From Pararhizobium polonicum (GTDB taxonomy: Bacteria > Pseudomonadota > Alphaproteobacteria > Rhizobiales > Rhizobiaceae), in contig NZ_LGLV01000004.1 in assembly GCF_001687365.1 (NCBI RefSeq), positions 434,001 to 498,000 of the forward strand: a stretch of 64,000 nt of DNA, given 5' to 3'. Made by a program: the position numbers and the translations under genes. The stretch's first letter is position 1, and every line of letters starts with the position of its first letter. The notes under the pieces were generated by a model, which had not been told where the DNA came from, did not search any database, and worked only from the letters and a program-made list of their open reading frames with translations. Positions 9,221 to 18,140 of this stretch are shown piece after piece.

Positions 9221-9336
9221 GTTTGCCCATGGCGTTTCGCCAGCCTGCGCACTTTATCTGCTCCCGTTCAAAGAGATATCGACACGGCCCCGCGGCTCGA
9301 CAATACTCCTTCCAACAAACAAGAAGGAGAACGGCA

Positions 9337-10104
9337 ATGGCGGGACGTCTGGCGGGAAAGACAGCGTTGATCAGCGGTGGTGCAGGCGGATGCGGCCTTG
9401 CCGCCTCTGAGCTTTTTGCCCGCGAAGGCGCCCGAGTCGGCATTGTCGACCTGCCGCGCAGCAAGGGCGAAGAGCTCGCCGCCGCCATCCGCGCCGAAGG
9501 CGGACAGGCAATCTTTGCACCCGCTGACGTTTCCGTCTCGTCCGAGGTCAAGACGGCGGTAAAAGCCGTCGAGGATGCCTTCGGGCCGATCACCGTTCTG
9601 TTCAATCATGCGGGCATTCTCGCCGTCGGTCCGTTCCTCGAGACGGAAGAAGACGAATGGGACCGGCTGATGGCCGTCAATGTGCGCTCGATGTTCCTGA
9701 TGACCAAGGCCGTGCTGCCCGGCATGCTGGCCGCCGGTGGTGGCAGCATCGTCTCCACCTCGTCGATCTCGGCCGTGGCCGCAACGCCGATGGAGGTTCT
9801 CTACGACACGACCAAGGGTGCCTGCCACATGTTTGCCCGGGCGATCGCGGTCGAGTTCCGAGACCGCGGCATCCGCTCCAACGCCGTCTGCCCAGGCTTC
9901 ATCGCTACCGACCACGGCAAGCGCGAACTGGTGGGTCTCGCCAAATACGGCGTCGATGTCTCCGACGCGGCAATCGCCGCCCAGCAGGGCCGCATGTGTG
10001 CCCCCATGGAAGTGGCACAGGCTGCCCTGTTCCTCGCCAGCGACGAGTCGAGCTTCATCAACGGCACCCATCTGTTCGTGGATAACTGCTTTACGGCGAT
10101 GTGA
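9337..10104 (+). CDS. SDR family oxidoreductase
   Basis: Classical short-chain dehydrogenase of 255 residues. The NAD(P) motif is SGGAGGCG (residues 13-20), an aspartate (DLP, residue 38) at the end of the second strand suggests NAD rather than NADP, and the catalytic set is Ser143, Tyr156 and Lys160 (YDTTK). The N-A-G motif is varied to N-H-A-G (90-93). The frame is open from 9058, but AAGGAG seven bases before 9337 and the family start MAGRLAGKTALISG fix this ATG. It opens a tight four-gene run with a DUF3592-like protein, a lactone oxidase and a phosphatase-like protein. Substrate unknown. Confidence 0.85.
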   Translation: MAGRLAGKTALISGGAGGCGLAASELFAREGARVGIVDLPRSKGEELAAAIRAEGGQAIFAPADVSVSSEVKTAVKAVEDAFGPITVLFNHAGILAVGPFLETEEDEWDRLMAVNVRSMFLMTKAVLPGMLAAGGGSIVSTSSISAVAATPMEVLYDTTKGACHMFARAIAVEFRDRGIRSNAVCPGFIATDHGKRELVGLAKYGVDVSDAAIAAQQGRMCAPMEVAQAALFLASDESSFINGTHLFVDNCFTAM

Positions 10105-10117
10105 AAAAGGAAGCGCA

Positions 10118-10525
10118 GTGGCTGGAACTCAGTTGGGAAATTCCCTGGGCATTTTTTTCGCGCTGCTTATCATGATTTTTGGGACCTACATCAGTGTCAG
10201 GGCGCGACAGTTGTATTTGCGAGGTAAATGGATCTCGATCGATACTTCGATCATTGATTGCGATGTCCCACCACCTGCAAGTGAAACGACGATCGTTATT
10301 ACTGTGCGGTTTCAATTGAACGGCGAATTTCATGTTCGCAAGCTCAATACGGGCTCCAACGATGCGATGACATATTCTCGGGGAAACGCCGTTTCACTGC
10401 TTGTCAATCCGAACAACCCGAAGAAGTGCCTTCTTGACACCGACTACACGGGGCCCGTCGAGAAAATTGCGATATGGCTGGTGGAGAAAATCCAGGATTT
10501 CCAACAATCTGGCAGATTTTTATAA
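10118..10525 (+). CDS. DUF3592-like membrane protein
   Basis: A 135-residue protein with one N-terminal membrane segment (NSLGIFFALLIMIFGTYI, about residues 8-25) followed by a beta-rich domain with ISIDTSIIDCDVP, FQLNGEFHVRKL and NPNNPKKCLL, the layout of DUF3592 proteins. Function unknown. The start is GTG at 10118, behind AAGGAAG; the same frame is open far upstream inside the SDR gene but that part is a shadow. Spacing is 13 bases after the SDR and 12 before the oxidase, so it belongs to that operon. Its codon usage is less GC-biased than that of its neighbours. Confidence 0.6.
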   Translation: MAGTQLGNSLGIFFALLIMIFGTYISVRARQLYLRGKWISIDTSIIDCDVPPPASETTIVITVRFQLNGEFHVRKLNTGSNDAMTYSRGNAVSLLVNPNNPKKCLLDTDYTGPVEKIAIWLVEKIQDFQQSGRFL

Positions 10526-10537
10526 GGAAGCGGAAAC

Positions 10538-11773
10538 ATGATGGAAGCAGGCGGACACTGGCGCAACTGGGTCGGCAATCAATCGTGCATCGTCCGGCAT
10601 AGAGGAGCGCCGGACAGCGAGGCGGCACTGGCCGAGATGGTGCGTGAGGCGACATCGAACGGATTGAACGTGCGCTGCGCCGGTTCGGGCCATTCGTTCA
10701 CGCCGGTGGCGCTGACCAGCGGGCTGCACCTGACGCTGTCCGGCCTGCAGGGCATCACCCATATCGACACGGCGCGCAAGCGGGTTTCCGTCCATGCCGG
10801 CACGACGATCAACACGCTGGGCAAGGCCTTGAAGCGCAGCGGCCTGTCGATGATCAACCAGGGCGATATCGACAGCCAGGCGCTGGCAGGAGCGCTGACC
10901 ACAGGCACGCACGGCACGGGCATCAAGCTCGGCAACATGGCCTCGCAGATCGTCGGCATGCGGCTGGTGCAGCCGGACGGCAGCATTCTGGCCATTGATG
11001 ACAGCGAGCCCGACATGCTGAACGCCGCCCGCGTGTCCATCGGCATGCTCGGCGTCATCTCCGAAATCACCCTGCAGGTGATGGACAGCTACAATCTGCA
11101 CGAAAAGCTCTGGCGCTGCAGCTTCGGCGAATGCATGGAGAGCCACGACGATCTGGCCGCCAACCACCGCCATTTCGGCTTCTTCTGGTGCCCCGTGCCG
11201 GAAAGCCGCCATTGCTACTGCCTGCCGGATACATCCTCCGTCTCGACCACGACGAGCCTCTCCGACGTCTGCGAGATGAAGACCATCGACATCACCGACG
11301 CGCCGCCGATGGAAAGCGGCTTCGAGAAGATCGCCTATTCCTCGGAAATCTATCCGATCGAATATGTGCCGAATTTCCACGAGCTGGAATATGCTGTGCC
11401 GGTCAGATACGGCAAGCAGGCCTGCACCGAAGTGCGCAAGCTGATGCTGGAGAAGCACCCGACCTGCATCTACCCGATCGAATACCGCTTCACCGCCGGC
11501 GACGGCGGCTGGATCAGCCCGTTTTTCGAGCAGGACTCGATCACGCTTTCAGTCTCCGGCCAGCCGGGCACGGACTACTGGAACTACCTGAAGGATGTCG
11601 ACGACATCCTGCGCCAGTTCGGTTCGCGCCCGCATTGGGGCAAGCTGCATTTCATGGGCGCGGAGGACGTGACGGCGCTTTATCCGCGCGCGGGAGATTT
11701 CAAGGCTCTACGCAACAGGCTCGATCCGGAAGGGCGCTTCTTGAACGATCACCTGAAGCAGTTGTTCGGGTAA
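10538..11773 (+). CDS. D-arabinono-1,4-lactone oxidase family FAD protein
   Basis: FAD-linked oxidase of the aldonolactone oxidase / alditol oxidase (VAO) superfamily, 411 residues. The N-terminal PCMH-type FAD domain shows GSGHSFTP (histidine in the usual position for covalent flavin), then SMINQGDIDSQALAGALTTGTHGTG; the C-terminal ALO domain ends with the typical HWGKLHF and the final LDPEGRFLN segment. Such enzymes oxidise sugar lactones or polyols with oxygen, giving peroxide. It starts 12 bases after the DUF3592-like gene. Exact substrate cannot be told. Confidence 0.85.
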   Translation: MMEAGGHWRNWVGNQSCIVRHRGAPDSEAALAEMVREATSNGLNVRCAGSGHSFTPVALTSGLHLTLSGLQGITHIDTARKRVSVHAGTTINTLGKALKRSGLSMINQGDIDSQALAGALTTGTHGTGIKLGNMASQIVGMRLVQPDGSILAIDDSEPDMLNAARVSIGMLGVISEITLQVMDSYNLHEKLWRCSFGECMESHDDLAANHRHFGFFWCPVPESRHCYCLPDTSSVSTTTSLSDVCEMKTIDITDAPPMESGFEKIAYSSEIYPIEYVPNFHELEYAVPVRYGKQACTEVRKLMLEKHPTCIYPIEYRFTAGDGGWISPFFEQDSITLSVSGQPGTDYWNYLKDVDDILRQFGSRPHWGKLHFMGAEDVTALYPRAGDFKALRNRLDPEGRFLNDHLKQLFG

Positions 11774-11786
11774 CGCAAACGGAGGA

Positions 11787-12110
11787 ATGGTGAAAAACGT
11801 CTTATTCATATGCAGCCAGAACAAGCTGCGCAGCCCGACTGCCGAGCAAGTGTTCGCAAATTGGCCCGGTATCGAGACCTTGTCCGCCGGAACGAACAAG
11901 GATGCGGAAAACCCACTGTCATCAGAGCAAATCGAATGGGCCGATATCATCTTCGTCATGGAGAAGGCGCATCGCAGCAAGGTCCAGGCCAAATATAGGG
12001 CCAACCTCAACGGAAAACGGCTGATCTGCCTGCATATTCCCGATGAATACGATTTTATGGACCCGAATTTGATCGCATTGCTGAAGGCGAAAGTACCGGT
12101 TTATTTATGA
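11787..12110 (+). CDS. Low-molecular-weight protein tyrosine phosphatase-like protein
   Basis: A short (107-residue) member of the LMW-PTP family. The P-loop C-X5-R-S is present: Cys9 to Arg15 in FICSQNKLRSPTAE, followed by LSAGTNKDAENP and the VMEKAHRSKV helix. It is shorter than classical LMW-PTPs (about 150), matching a compact subgroup seen in many Proteobacteria. GGAGGAATGG stands at the start. It is the last gene of the SDR-to-phosphatase run, 13 bases after the oxidase. Its target is unknown. Confidence 0.8.
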   Translation: MVKNVLFICSQNKLRSPTAEQVFANWPGIETLSAGTNKDAENPLSSEQIEWADIIFVMEKAHRSKVQAKYRANLNGKRLICLHIPDEYDFMDPNLIALLKAKVPVYL

Positions 12111-12126
12111 CTCTGGCAGTCAACGC

Positions 12127-12160
12127 GGTATCAGGCTGGAAGTTCGCCCAGCCTGATACC
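12127..12160. terminator. Perfect hairpin between convergent genes
   Basis: GGTATCAGGCTGG (12127-12139) pairs perfectly with 12148-12160 across an eight-base loop. It lies between the phosphatase-like gene and grpE, which converge. No T-run on either side, so it is a terminator of uncertain strength or a transcript end stabiliser. Confidence 0.5.
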
Positions 12161-12183
12161 AGTTCTCATGGAACTGCAAAAAA

Positions 12184-12798
12184 TCAAGCCGCCGGCGTCT
12201 CTTCCCCAGCAACAACCTTCGGTCCGCCCTTGGCGACGCCGACCATGGCGGGGCGCAGGACGCGTTCGCCGATGGTGTAGCCGGCCTGAACGACCTGAAC
12301 GACGGTGTTGTTCGGGACTTCCGTGTTCGGGATTTCGAACATCGCCTGGTGGAAGTTCGGGTCGAACTTCTGGCCGACCGGCTCCAGCTTCTGGACGCCG
12401 TGGCGCTCGAGCGCCGAGAGCATGGCGCGTTCGGTCATCTCAACGCCTTCGATCAGTGCATTGAAGCCGGCATCGCCGGACTCGCGGGCCTCTGTCGGAA
12501 TGGCGTCCAGCGCGCGGCGCAGATTGTCGGAGACGGCGAGCATGTCGCGGGCAAAGCCGGCAACGGAATAGGATTTTGCATCCTTGACGTCGCGGGCGGT
12601 GCGGCGGCGCAGGTTGTCCATCTCGGCGGCAAGGCGCAGATAACGGTCGCGCATGTCGGCCGCTTCGGCCTTGGCAAGCTCCAAAGGATCCGGCTCGGAA
12701 ACGGCCGCATCGACCTGTTCAGCGGCGGCTTCGGCATAGGTGGCGGCAGCTTCGTCCACGTTCGCTTCAGCACCGTGTTTGTTCGTATCGTCGGTCAT
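12184..12798 (-). CDS. grpE: Nucleotide exchange factor GrpE
   Basis: Co-chaperone that releases ADP from DnaK. 204 residues. The acidic, alanine-rich N-terminus leads into the long dimer helix ([20 protein letters not shown]) and the C-terminal beta domain with [46 protein letters not shown], all family landmarks. It lies downstream of hrcA on the same strand, with about 114 bases between, the usual alphaproteobacterial arrangement. Confidence 0.96.
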   Translation of the reverse strand: MTDDTNKHGAEANVDEAAATYAEAAAEQVDAAVSEPDPLELAKAEAADMRDRYLRLAAEMDNLRRRTARDVKDAKSYSVAGFARDMLAVSDNLRRALDAIPTEARESGDAGFNALIEGVEMTERAMLSALERHGVQKLEPVGQKFDPNFHQAMFEIPNTEVPNNTVVQVVQAGYTIGERVLRPAMVGVAKGGPKVVAGEETPAA

Positions 12799-12912
12799 GA
12801 CGGTCTCCGGAATGTCAACATGTTTGGATTTGGTGTCGATATCGAGCTTTGAAGCCGAAAAATCAAGGGTGCAATCGAAAGCTGCCGGAAAAACCGGCTT
12901 CTTCCCGGGCGA

Positions 12913-14010
12913 TTACCGCGACAAACGCGACATCAGCTGCGCCGTATAGTCCACCATCGGCACGATACGCGAGTAATTCAGCCGCGTCGGCCCGATGACG
13001 CCGACGGCGCCGACGATCTTGTCGTCACTATCCTTGTAGGGGGCGACGATCAGCGACGAACCGGAGAGCGAGAACAGCTTGTTTTCCGAGCCGATGAAAA
13101 TGCGCACGCCCGGCCCGCTTTCGGCAAGATTAAGGATCTCGATCAGGCTGTCCTTCTTCTCCAGATCGTCGAACAGCATGCGCAGCCGGTCGACGTCCTC
13201 GGCACCGGCCAGGCCCTCGAGCAGATTGGCCCGGCCGCGCACGATCAACTGCGTCGGCTTGTCGTCCACCTCGCTGCCCGACCAGATGGCAAGGCCACGC
13301 TCGACCAGATCCTGGGAGAGCGTGTCGAGTTCGCGGCGCAGGGTTTCCTTGACCTTTTCAAGCTGGCCGCGAACCTCGGGCAATGTCTGTCCGGCCAGAT
13401 GGGCGTTGAGGAAATTGGCCGCTTCCGTCAGCTGCGAGCTGGTGACGCCGGCGGGAAGCTCGATGATGCGGTTTTCAACCTGGTCGTGTTCGCCGACCAG
13501 CACCGCCAGCGCCTTGGTCGGCGCCAGGCGGACGAACTCGACATGCCGCAGTACAGGGTCGTTCTTGGCAGTGATGACAAGCCCTGCCCCGCGCGACATG
13601 CCCGACAGCATCTGACTGGCATCGTTCAGCAGCGTTTCGACCGGCTGGTCGCGGTCGGCGCGGCGCACGTGCCGGTCGATCGAAGCGCGGTCCTCCGCCG
13701 ACAGATCGCCGACCTGCATGAAGGCATCGACGAAGAAGCGCAGCCCCACCTGGGTCGGCAGGCGGCCGGCACTGATATGCGGCGAATAGATAAGGCCGAG
13801 ATCTTCCAGATCGCTCATGACGTTACGCACGGAAGCCGGCGACAGCGACATCGGCAGAATACGCGACAGGCTGCGCGAACCGAGCGGCTCACCGCTTTCC
13901 AGATAGCTTTCCACGATGCGACGGAAGATTTCGCCCGAACGCTCGTCGAGCGCCGAAAGTCTTTCCCGCATTGCAGATTTATCCAGTACCATTCGAACGC
14001 GAAAACCCAT
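12913..14010 (-). CDS. hrcA: Heat-inducible transcription repressor HrcA
   Basis: Repressor of class I heat-shock genes that binds CIRCE operators and needs GroEL for activity. The winged-helix part shows [20 protein letters not shown] and [31 protein letters not shown]; the C-terminal domain ends [21 protein letters not shown]. The frame is open to 14109, but the upstream 33 residues overlap the promoter region and look non-coding; MGFRVRM at 14010 gives about 365 residues, close to rhizobial homologs. No strong Shine-Dalgarno is seen at 14010 or the later ATGs, so the start is uncertain. Divergent from rph; no CIRCE inverted repeat found in the 168-base gap. Confidence 0.93.
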   Translation of the reverse strand: MGFRVRMVLDKSAMRERLSALDERSGEIFRRIVESYLESGEPLGSRSLSRILPMSLSPASVRNVMSDLEDLGLIYSPHISAGRLPTQVGLRFFVDAFMQVGDLSAEDRASIDRHVRRADRDQPVETLLNDASQMLSGMSRGAGLVITAKNDPVLRHVEFVRLAPTKALAVLVGEHDQVENRIIELPAGVTSSQLTEAANFLNAHLAGQTLPEVRGQLEKVKETLRRELDTLSQDLVERGLAIWSGSEVDDKPTQLIVRGRANLLEGLAGAEDVDRLRMLFDDLEKKDSLIEILNLAESGPGVRIFIGSENKLFSLSGSSLIVAPYKDSDDKIVGAVGVIGPTRLNYSRIVPMVDYTAQLMSRLSR

Positions 14011-14178
14011 GTTGTTGAAGTCTATTGAAATATAGTGATCCCGGCCCGGATAGCAAAAGAGAAATTGGCCGGAAAGCCCGCCGTACAGCGCCTTTTGCCT
14101 CTCCTCCACTCTTTTAGCGCAAATGATTTCCCTTCCCCCGAACTTAGGCTAGAAGGCTGACAAACATCACAGGAGTTC

Positions 14179-14901
14179 ATGATGCGGCCCTCCGGCAGAA
14201 AAACCGACCAGATGCGCAAGGTTTCCTTCGAGCGCAACGTTTCCAAGCACGCAGAAGGATCCTGCCTCGTCAAGTTCGGCGACACGCATGTGCTGGTGAC
14301 GGCAAGTCTGGAAGAAAAGACGCCGCCGTGGCTGCGCAACAGCGGCAAGGGTTGGGTCACCGCCGAATATGGCATGTTGCCGCGCGCCACCGGCGAACGG
14401 ATGAAGCGCGAAGCGGCATCCGGCAAGCAGAGCGGCCGCACGCAGGAAATCCAGCGCCTCATCGGCCGCTCGCTGCGTGCCGTGGTCGACCTGCAGGCGC
14501 TCGGCGAACGCCAGATCTCGATCGACTGCGACGTCATCCAGGCCGATGGCGGCACCCGCACGGCCTCCATCACCGGCGCCTGGATCGCACTGCGCGATTG
14601 CCTCGCCTGGATGGAAGCCCGCAACATGATCAAGGTCGAAAAGGTCCTGAAGGATCATATCGCCGCCATCTCCTGCGGCATCTTCGCCAACCAGCCAGTG
14701 ATCGATCTCGATTATCTGGAAGACTCGGCGGCCGAGACCGATGCCAATTTCGTCATGACCGGCTCCGGCGGCATCGTCGAAATCCAGGGCACGGCGGAAG
14801 GCAAGCCTTTCTCGGAAGAGGAGTTCGGCACGCTGATGGGTCTTGCCAAGAACGGCATCGCCGAACTGGTGGCCCTGCAGAAGCAGACGATCGGGGGCTG
14901 A
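14179..14901 (+). CDS. rph: Ribonuclease PH
   Basis: Phosphate-dependent 3'-5' exoribonuclease that trims tRNA 3' ends, 240 residues. Opens [20 protein letters not shown], with the RNase PH signatures [24 protein letters not shown], and [19 protein letters not shown]. An AGGAG at 14171 serves the first ATG; the second, one codon on, is equally possible. Followed by a repeat and a VOC gene, then rdgB and hemW, so the usual rph-rdgB-hemW order is interrupted. Confidence 0.96.
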   Translation: MMRPSGRKTDQMRKVSFERNVSKHAEGSCLVKFGDTHVLVTASLEEKTPPWLRNSGKGWVTAEYGMLPRATGERMKREAASGKQSGRTQEIQRLIGRSLRAVVDLQALGERQISIDCDVIQADGGTRTASITGAWIALRDCLAWMEARNMIKVEKVLKDHIAAISCGIFANQPVIDLDYLEDSAAETDANFVMTGSGGIVEIQGTAEGKPFSEEEFGTLMGLAKNGIAELVALQKQTIGG

Positions 14902-14925
14902 GGAGCTTGCGTTCATGCGATCAAT

Positions 14926-15034
14926 GCCCCTCATTATCGGGCACCTTCTCCCCGTCGTGACGGGGAGACGGACCAGACGGCAATCTCGGTCGTCCCCTCT
15001 CCCCGCAGGCGGGGAGAGGGCTGGGGTGAGGGGC
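14926..15034. repeat. RIME-like intergenic palindromic repeat, copy 1
   Basis: A 109-base element with end arms GCCCCTCA / TGAGGGGC and two inner hairpins (CTCCCCGTC.TGACGGGGAG and CCTCTCCCCGC..GCGGGGAGAGG). A second, closely similar copy is at 58631-58742. Structure and setting match rhizobial intergenic mosaic elements. Its right end runs into the ribosome site of the following VOC gene. Confidence 0.85.
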
Positions 15035-15041
15035 AATGCGC

Positions 15042-15461
15042 ATGAGTGAACTGAAATTCGAAGGCATTCTGGAGACGGCGCTCTATGTTGACGATCTCGA
15101 CCGGGCGGAGGCCTTTTACGGCTTCGTTCTCGGACTTGAGAAAATCAGCCGCGCCGGCAACAGGCATATCTTCTTTCGTTGCGGACCCGGTGTGCTTCTG
15201 CTGTTCAATCCGTTGGAAACGGTGAAGCCGCCGCCGGCAGACGGCTTGCAGGTTCCGCCGCATGGCACGCAGGGTTCGGGGCACATGTGTTTGCGGGTGC
15301 CGGCCGGACATCTGGATGCCTGGGAAGAAAAGCTGAAGGCCGCCGGCATCGCCATCGAATCCGGTGTGCAATGGCCGTCGGGTGCGCGCTCCTTCTACTT
15401 CCGCGATCCGGCGGGAAATAGCCTGGAATGCGCAGAGGCCAGCCTCTGGAATTTGAACTGA
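15042..15461 (+). CDS. VOC (glyoxalase/bleomycin-resistance) family protein
   Basis: A 139-residue single VOC unit with paired beta-alpha-beta-beta-beta modules: ILETALYVDDLDRAEAFYGFVLGL, then HMCLRVPAG, ending FYFRDPAGNSLECAEASLW, where His, Glu and related residues usually bind a metal. Substrate unknown. Starts at 15036 or 15042 are possible; MSEL at 15042 has GAGGGG ten bases upstream, and that motif is the end of the adjacent repeat. The gene and the repeat separate rph from rdgB. Confidence 0.82.
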   Translation: MSELKFEGILETALYVDDLDRAEAFYGFVLGLEKISRAGNRHIFFRCGPGVLLLFNPLETVKPPPADGLQVPPHGTQGSGHMCLRVPAGHLDAWEEKLKAAGIAIESGVQWPSGARSFYFRDPAGNSLECAEASLWNLN

Positions 15462-15485
15462 CACGAATTGGCGAGAAAGACGTAG

Positions 15486-16130
15486 ATGCGCAAGCTTGAG
15501 GACAAGACCCTGATCGTCGCCAGCCATAATGCCGGCAAGATCCGCGAAATCCGCGACCTGATCGGCCCGATGGGCTTCGAGGCCAAGTCGGCCGCTGATC
15601 TCAACTTCGTCGAGCCGGACGAGACCGGCACGACATTTGAGGAAAACGCGACGATCAAGGCGCTGGCGTCGGCAAAGGCGTCGGGCCTGCCTGCCCTTTC
15701 GGACGATTCCGGCCTTGTCGTCGATGCCCTGAACGGCGATCCGGGTGTCTATACGGCCAACTGGGCGGAGACCGCCGACGGCACGCGCGATTTCGCCATG
15801 GCGATGCAAAAGGTCGAAACCGCCATTCAGGACGCGGGCGCTACCGCCTTCGACCGGCGCACCGGCCGCTTCGTCTCGGTGCTTTGCCTGGCCTGGCCGG
15901 ATGGCCATGTCGAGCTGTTCCGCGGCGAGGTCGAAGGCCACATCGTCTGGCCGCCGCGCGGGGACCAAGGGTTTGGCTACGACCCGGTCTTTCAACCGCT
16001 CGGTTACGACACCACATTCGGTGAAATGAGCGCTGAGGAAAAACACGGCTGGAAACTGGGCGATGCGGACGCGCTGTCGCACCGGGCGCGGGCGTTCAAG
16101 CTTTTTGCCGAGACCTGCCTGAGTGCGTAG
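15486..16130 (+). CDS. rdgB: XTP/dITP diphosphatase (RdgB/HAM1)
   Basis: House-cleaning pyrophosphatase that hydrolyses XTP, dITP and ITP. 214 residues. Substrate-binding [10 protein letters not shown] near the N-terminus, the metal-site run [23 protein letters not shown], and [13 protein letters not shown] with the closing HRARAFKLF are all family hallmarks. It lies 24 bases after the VOC gene and before hemW, with a repeat in between. Confidence 0.95.
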   Translation: MRKLEDKTLIVASHNAGKIREIRDLIGPMGFEAKSAADLNFVEPDETGTTFEENATIKALASAKASGLPALSDDSGLVVDALNGDPGVYTANWAETADGTRDFAMAMQKVETAIQDAGATAFDRRTGRFVSVLCLAWPDGHVELFRGEVEGHIVWPPRGDQGFGYDPVFQPLGYDTTFGEMSAEEKHGWKLGDADALSHRARAFKLFAETCLSA

Positions 16131-16191
16131 ATCGAAGGCTCTCCCGAGTGCCGCGAGTGGGTGAGTTGGAGGTTGACTGAATATCTCTCCT

Positions 16192-16308
16192 CCGTCATCC
16201 CTGTGCTAGTCACAGGGATCCAGTGGCGTCGCGTCTGCGACGCTCGGGACTCTTTCACGCGACGGACGTCGCGTGGCTGGATTCCTGTGACGGGCACAGG
16301 AATGACGG
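16192..16308. repeat. Second intergenic palindrome family, copy 1
   Basis: Element bounded by CCGTCATCCCTGTGC and GCACAGGAATGACGG in inverted orientation, with inner arms CACAGGGATCCAG / CTGGATTCCTGTG. The inner segment ending ACGCGACGGACGTCGCGTGG recurs reverse-complemented in the copy at 37446-37579. It lies between rdgB and hemW. Confidence 0.8.
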
Positions 16309-16390
16309 TGTGGTAAGTTTCCGATCCAACCCGTAAATACCTGCGACCTCGATTACTCTGCGCCAAAGCGCCTGAAAGACCTGAAACAGA

Positions 16391-17566
16391 ATGGCTACTT
16401 TTTCTTCCCTCAGCGACAGCAAGGAGCCCGGTTTCGGGGTCTATGTCCATTGGCCATTCTGTGCTGCCAAATGTCCCTATTGCGATTTCAACAGCCATGT
16501 CCGGCATCAGCCGGTCGACCAGCCGCGTTTCGTCACCGCGTTTCTGACCGAAATGGCGGCGATGCGGCATATGTCGGGTCCGCGCACCGTCACCAGCATT
16601 TTCATGGGCGGCGGCACGCCGTCGCTGATGAACCCATCGACGGTCGAGGCCATTCTCGATGGCATCGCCAATCTCTGGCATGTGCCCGATGGCATCGAGA
16701 TCACCATGGAGGCCAATCCCTCGAGTGTCGAGGCGACCCGTTTCCGCGGCTACCGTGCCGCCGGCGTCAACCGCGTCTCGCTCGGCGTGCAGGCGCTGAA
16801 CGACCGGGACCTGAAGTTCCTCGGCCGGCTGCACAATGTCGAGGATGCGCTGAAGGCGATCGGGCTGGCGCGCGATATCTTTCCGCGCATGTCCTTCGAT
16901 CTGATCTACGCCCGCCCGAACCAGACGGTCGAGGCCTGGGAGCAGGAGCTGAAGCAGGCCGTCTCCTATGCCGTCGATCACCTGTCGCTCTACCAGCTGA
17001 CGATCGAGGAAGGCACGCCCTTCTACGGCCTGCACAAGGCCGGCAAGCTGATCGTGCCGGACGGGGAGCACTCCGCCGTGCTCTATGAGGCGACGCAGGA
17101 GATCACCGAAGGCTTCGGCATGCCGGCCTACGAGGTTTCCAACCATGCCGCTCCCGGCGCCGAAAGCCGCCACAACCTGACGTACTGGCGCTATGGCGAT
17201 TATGCCGGCATCGGCCCCGGCGCGCATGGCCGGCTGACGCGCGGCCGCGACAAGATCGCCACATCGACCGAGCGCAAGCCGGAGGACTGGCTACAACGGG
17301 TCGAGGACCACGGCCACGGCATGATCGACCAGGAAGTGCTCGGCTATGACGAGCAGGCCGACGAACTGCTGTTGATGGGCCTGCGGCTGAAAGAGGGCAT
17401 CGATCTCGTGCGCTGGCAAAGCCTGTCCGGCCGCGAGCCCGATCCGGACCGCGAGCAATTCCTGATCGAACATGGCTTCATCGAGCGGCTGGGCAATTCC
17501 CGCCTGCGCTGCACGCCCGCCGGCATGCTGATCCTCGATGCGGTGGTTGCCGATCTCGCCTGCTGA
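16391..17566 (+). CDS. hemW: Radical SAM heme chaperone HemW
   Basis: Formerly annotated as oxygen-independent coproporphyrinogen oxidase; HemW is a heme-binding chaperone for respiratory enzymes. 391 residues. The 4Fe-4S cluster ligands are Cys24, Cys28 and Cys31 in HWPFCAAKCPYC. Downstream are FMGGGTPSLM, EANPSSVE, NRVSLGVQALND and the HemW-type C-terminal winged-helix region. The true HemN extra motif is not seen, supporting HemW. It ends the rph-rdgB-hemW run; the MarR gene converges with a four-base gap. Confidence 0.93.
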   Translation: MATFSSLSDSKEPGFGVYVHWPFCAAKCPYCDFNSHVRHQPVDQPRFVTAFLTEMAAMRHMSGPRTVTSIFMGGGTPSLMNPSTVEAILDGIANLWHVPDGIEITMEANPSSVEATRFRGYRAAGVNRVSLGVQALNDRDLKFLGRLHNVEDALKAIGLARDIFPRMSFDLIYARPNQTVEAWEQELKQAVSYAVDHLSLYQLTIEEGTPFYGLHKAGKLIVPDGEHSAVLYEATQEITEGFGMPAYEVSNHAAPGAESRHNLTYWRYGDYAGIGPGAHGRLTRGRDKIATSTERKPEDWLQRVEDHGHGMIDQEVLGYDEQADELLLMGLRLKEGIDLVRWQSLSGREPDPDREQFLIEHGFIERLGNSRLRCTPAGMLILDAVVADLAC

Positions 17567-17569
17567 GGT

Positions 17570-18082
17570 CTATTCGAAGGCCGCTAGATATTTTCTGAGG
17601 ACCGCATCCAAAGCTGCCCGCTCCTCCGGATCGATCAGCTCCGTCAGCCGATGCTGGTTGGCGACATGCGCCGTCACCGTGCGCTCGACCAGATCAAGCC
17701 CCTCCGGCCTCAGTGCGATCAGCACGCTGCGCCGATCTTGCGGATTGGTCAGCCGCTCGACAAGGCCAGCCTTTTCCAGCTGGTCGATGCGGTTGGTCAT
17801 CGTGCCCGAGGTGATCATCATCGTCGTCAGGAGATCGCCCGGCGACAGGCGGTACGGTTTGCCGGAACGCCGGAGTGCGGCCAGAACGTCAAAGCTCGCC
17901 GACGACAGCCCGCGTTCCAGAAATGTCTTTTCGACTTCACGTCCCAGATAGGTCGATAGCCGGGCCAGCCGGCCCAGCAGCCCCATCGGCGCGACATCGA
18001 GGTCCGGCCGCTCCCTGCGCCATTGCGCCAGAATTCTGTCGACGTGATCTTCATCCATGCTTTCGTGGTAGGCAGAAATCAT
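17570..18082 (-). CDS. MarR family transcriptional regulator
   Basis: Winged-helix regulator of 170 residues. HTH and wing are in SSASFDVLAALRRSGKPYRLSPGDLLTTMMITSGTMTNRIDQLEKAGLVERLTNPQDRRS. It faces the EamA transporter gene, a common pair in which the repressor controls efflux. The first ATG (18082) falls inside a perfect 16-base palindrome; the ATG at 18058 (MDEDHV) would put the operator wholly outside the gene and is an equal candidate. No good Shine-Dalgarno decides between them. Confidence 0.88.
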   Translation of the reverse strand: MISAYHESMDEDHVDRILAQWRRERPDLDVAPMGLLGRLARLSTYLGREVEKTFLERGLSSASFDVLAALRRSGKPYRLSPGDLLTTMMITSGTMTNRIDQLEKAGLVERLTNPQDRRSVLIALRPEGLDLVERTVTAHVANQHRLTELIDPEERAALDAVLRKYLAAFE

Positions 18083-18133
18083 CTTGACGTCAAGATAATC
18101 GCCGCTATGCTGATTTTATCTTGAAATCGAGAT
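18081..18133. promoter_or_regulatory. Candidate MarR operators between marR-type gene and eamA
   Basis: ATCTTGACGTCAAGAT at 18081-18096 is a perfect 16-base palindrome, and ATCTTGAAATCGAGAT at 18118-18133 is a near copy 37 bases on. Both half sites (ATCTTGA) fit MarR-type binding sites. Their place between divergent genes suggests joint control of both by the regulator. Confidence 0.65.
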
Positions 18134-18140
18134 ATTTGAT

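Noticed and set aside
9058..9336. Upstream extension of the SDR frame
   Set aside because: It runs through ptsN and its terminator; the strong AAGGAG and family start at 9337 define the gene.
14011..14178. CIRCE element between hrcA and rph
   Set aside because: No TTAGCACTC-N9-GAGTGCTAA inverted repeat is present; CACTC occurs once without its partner.
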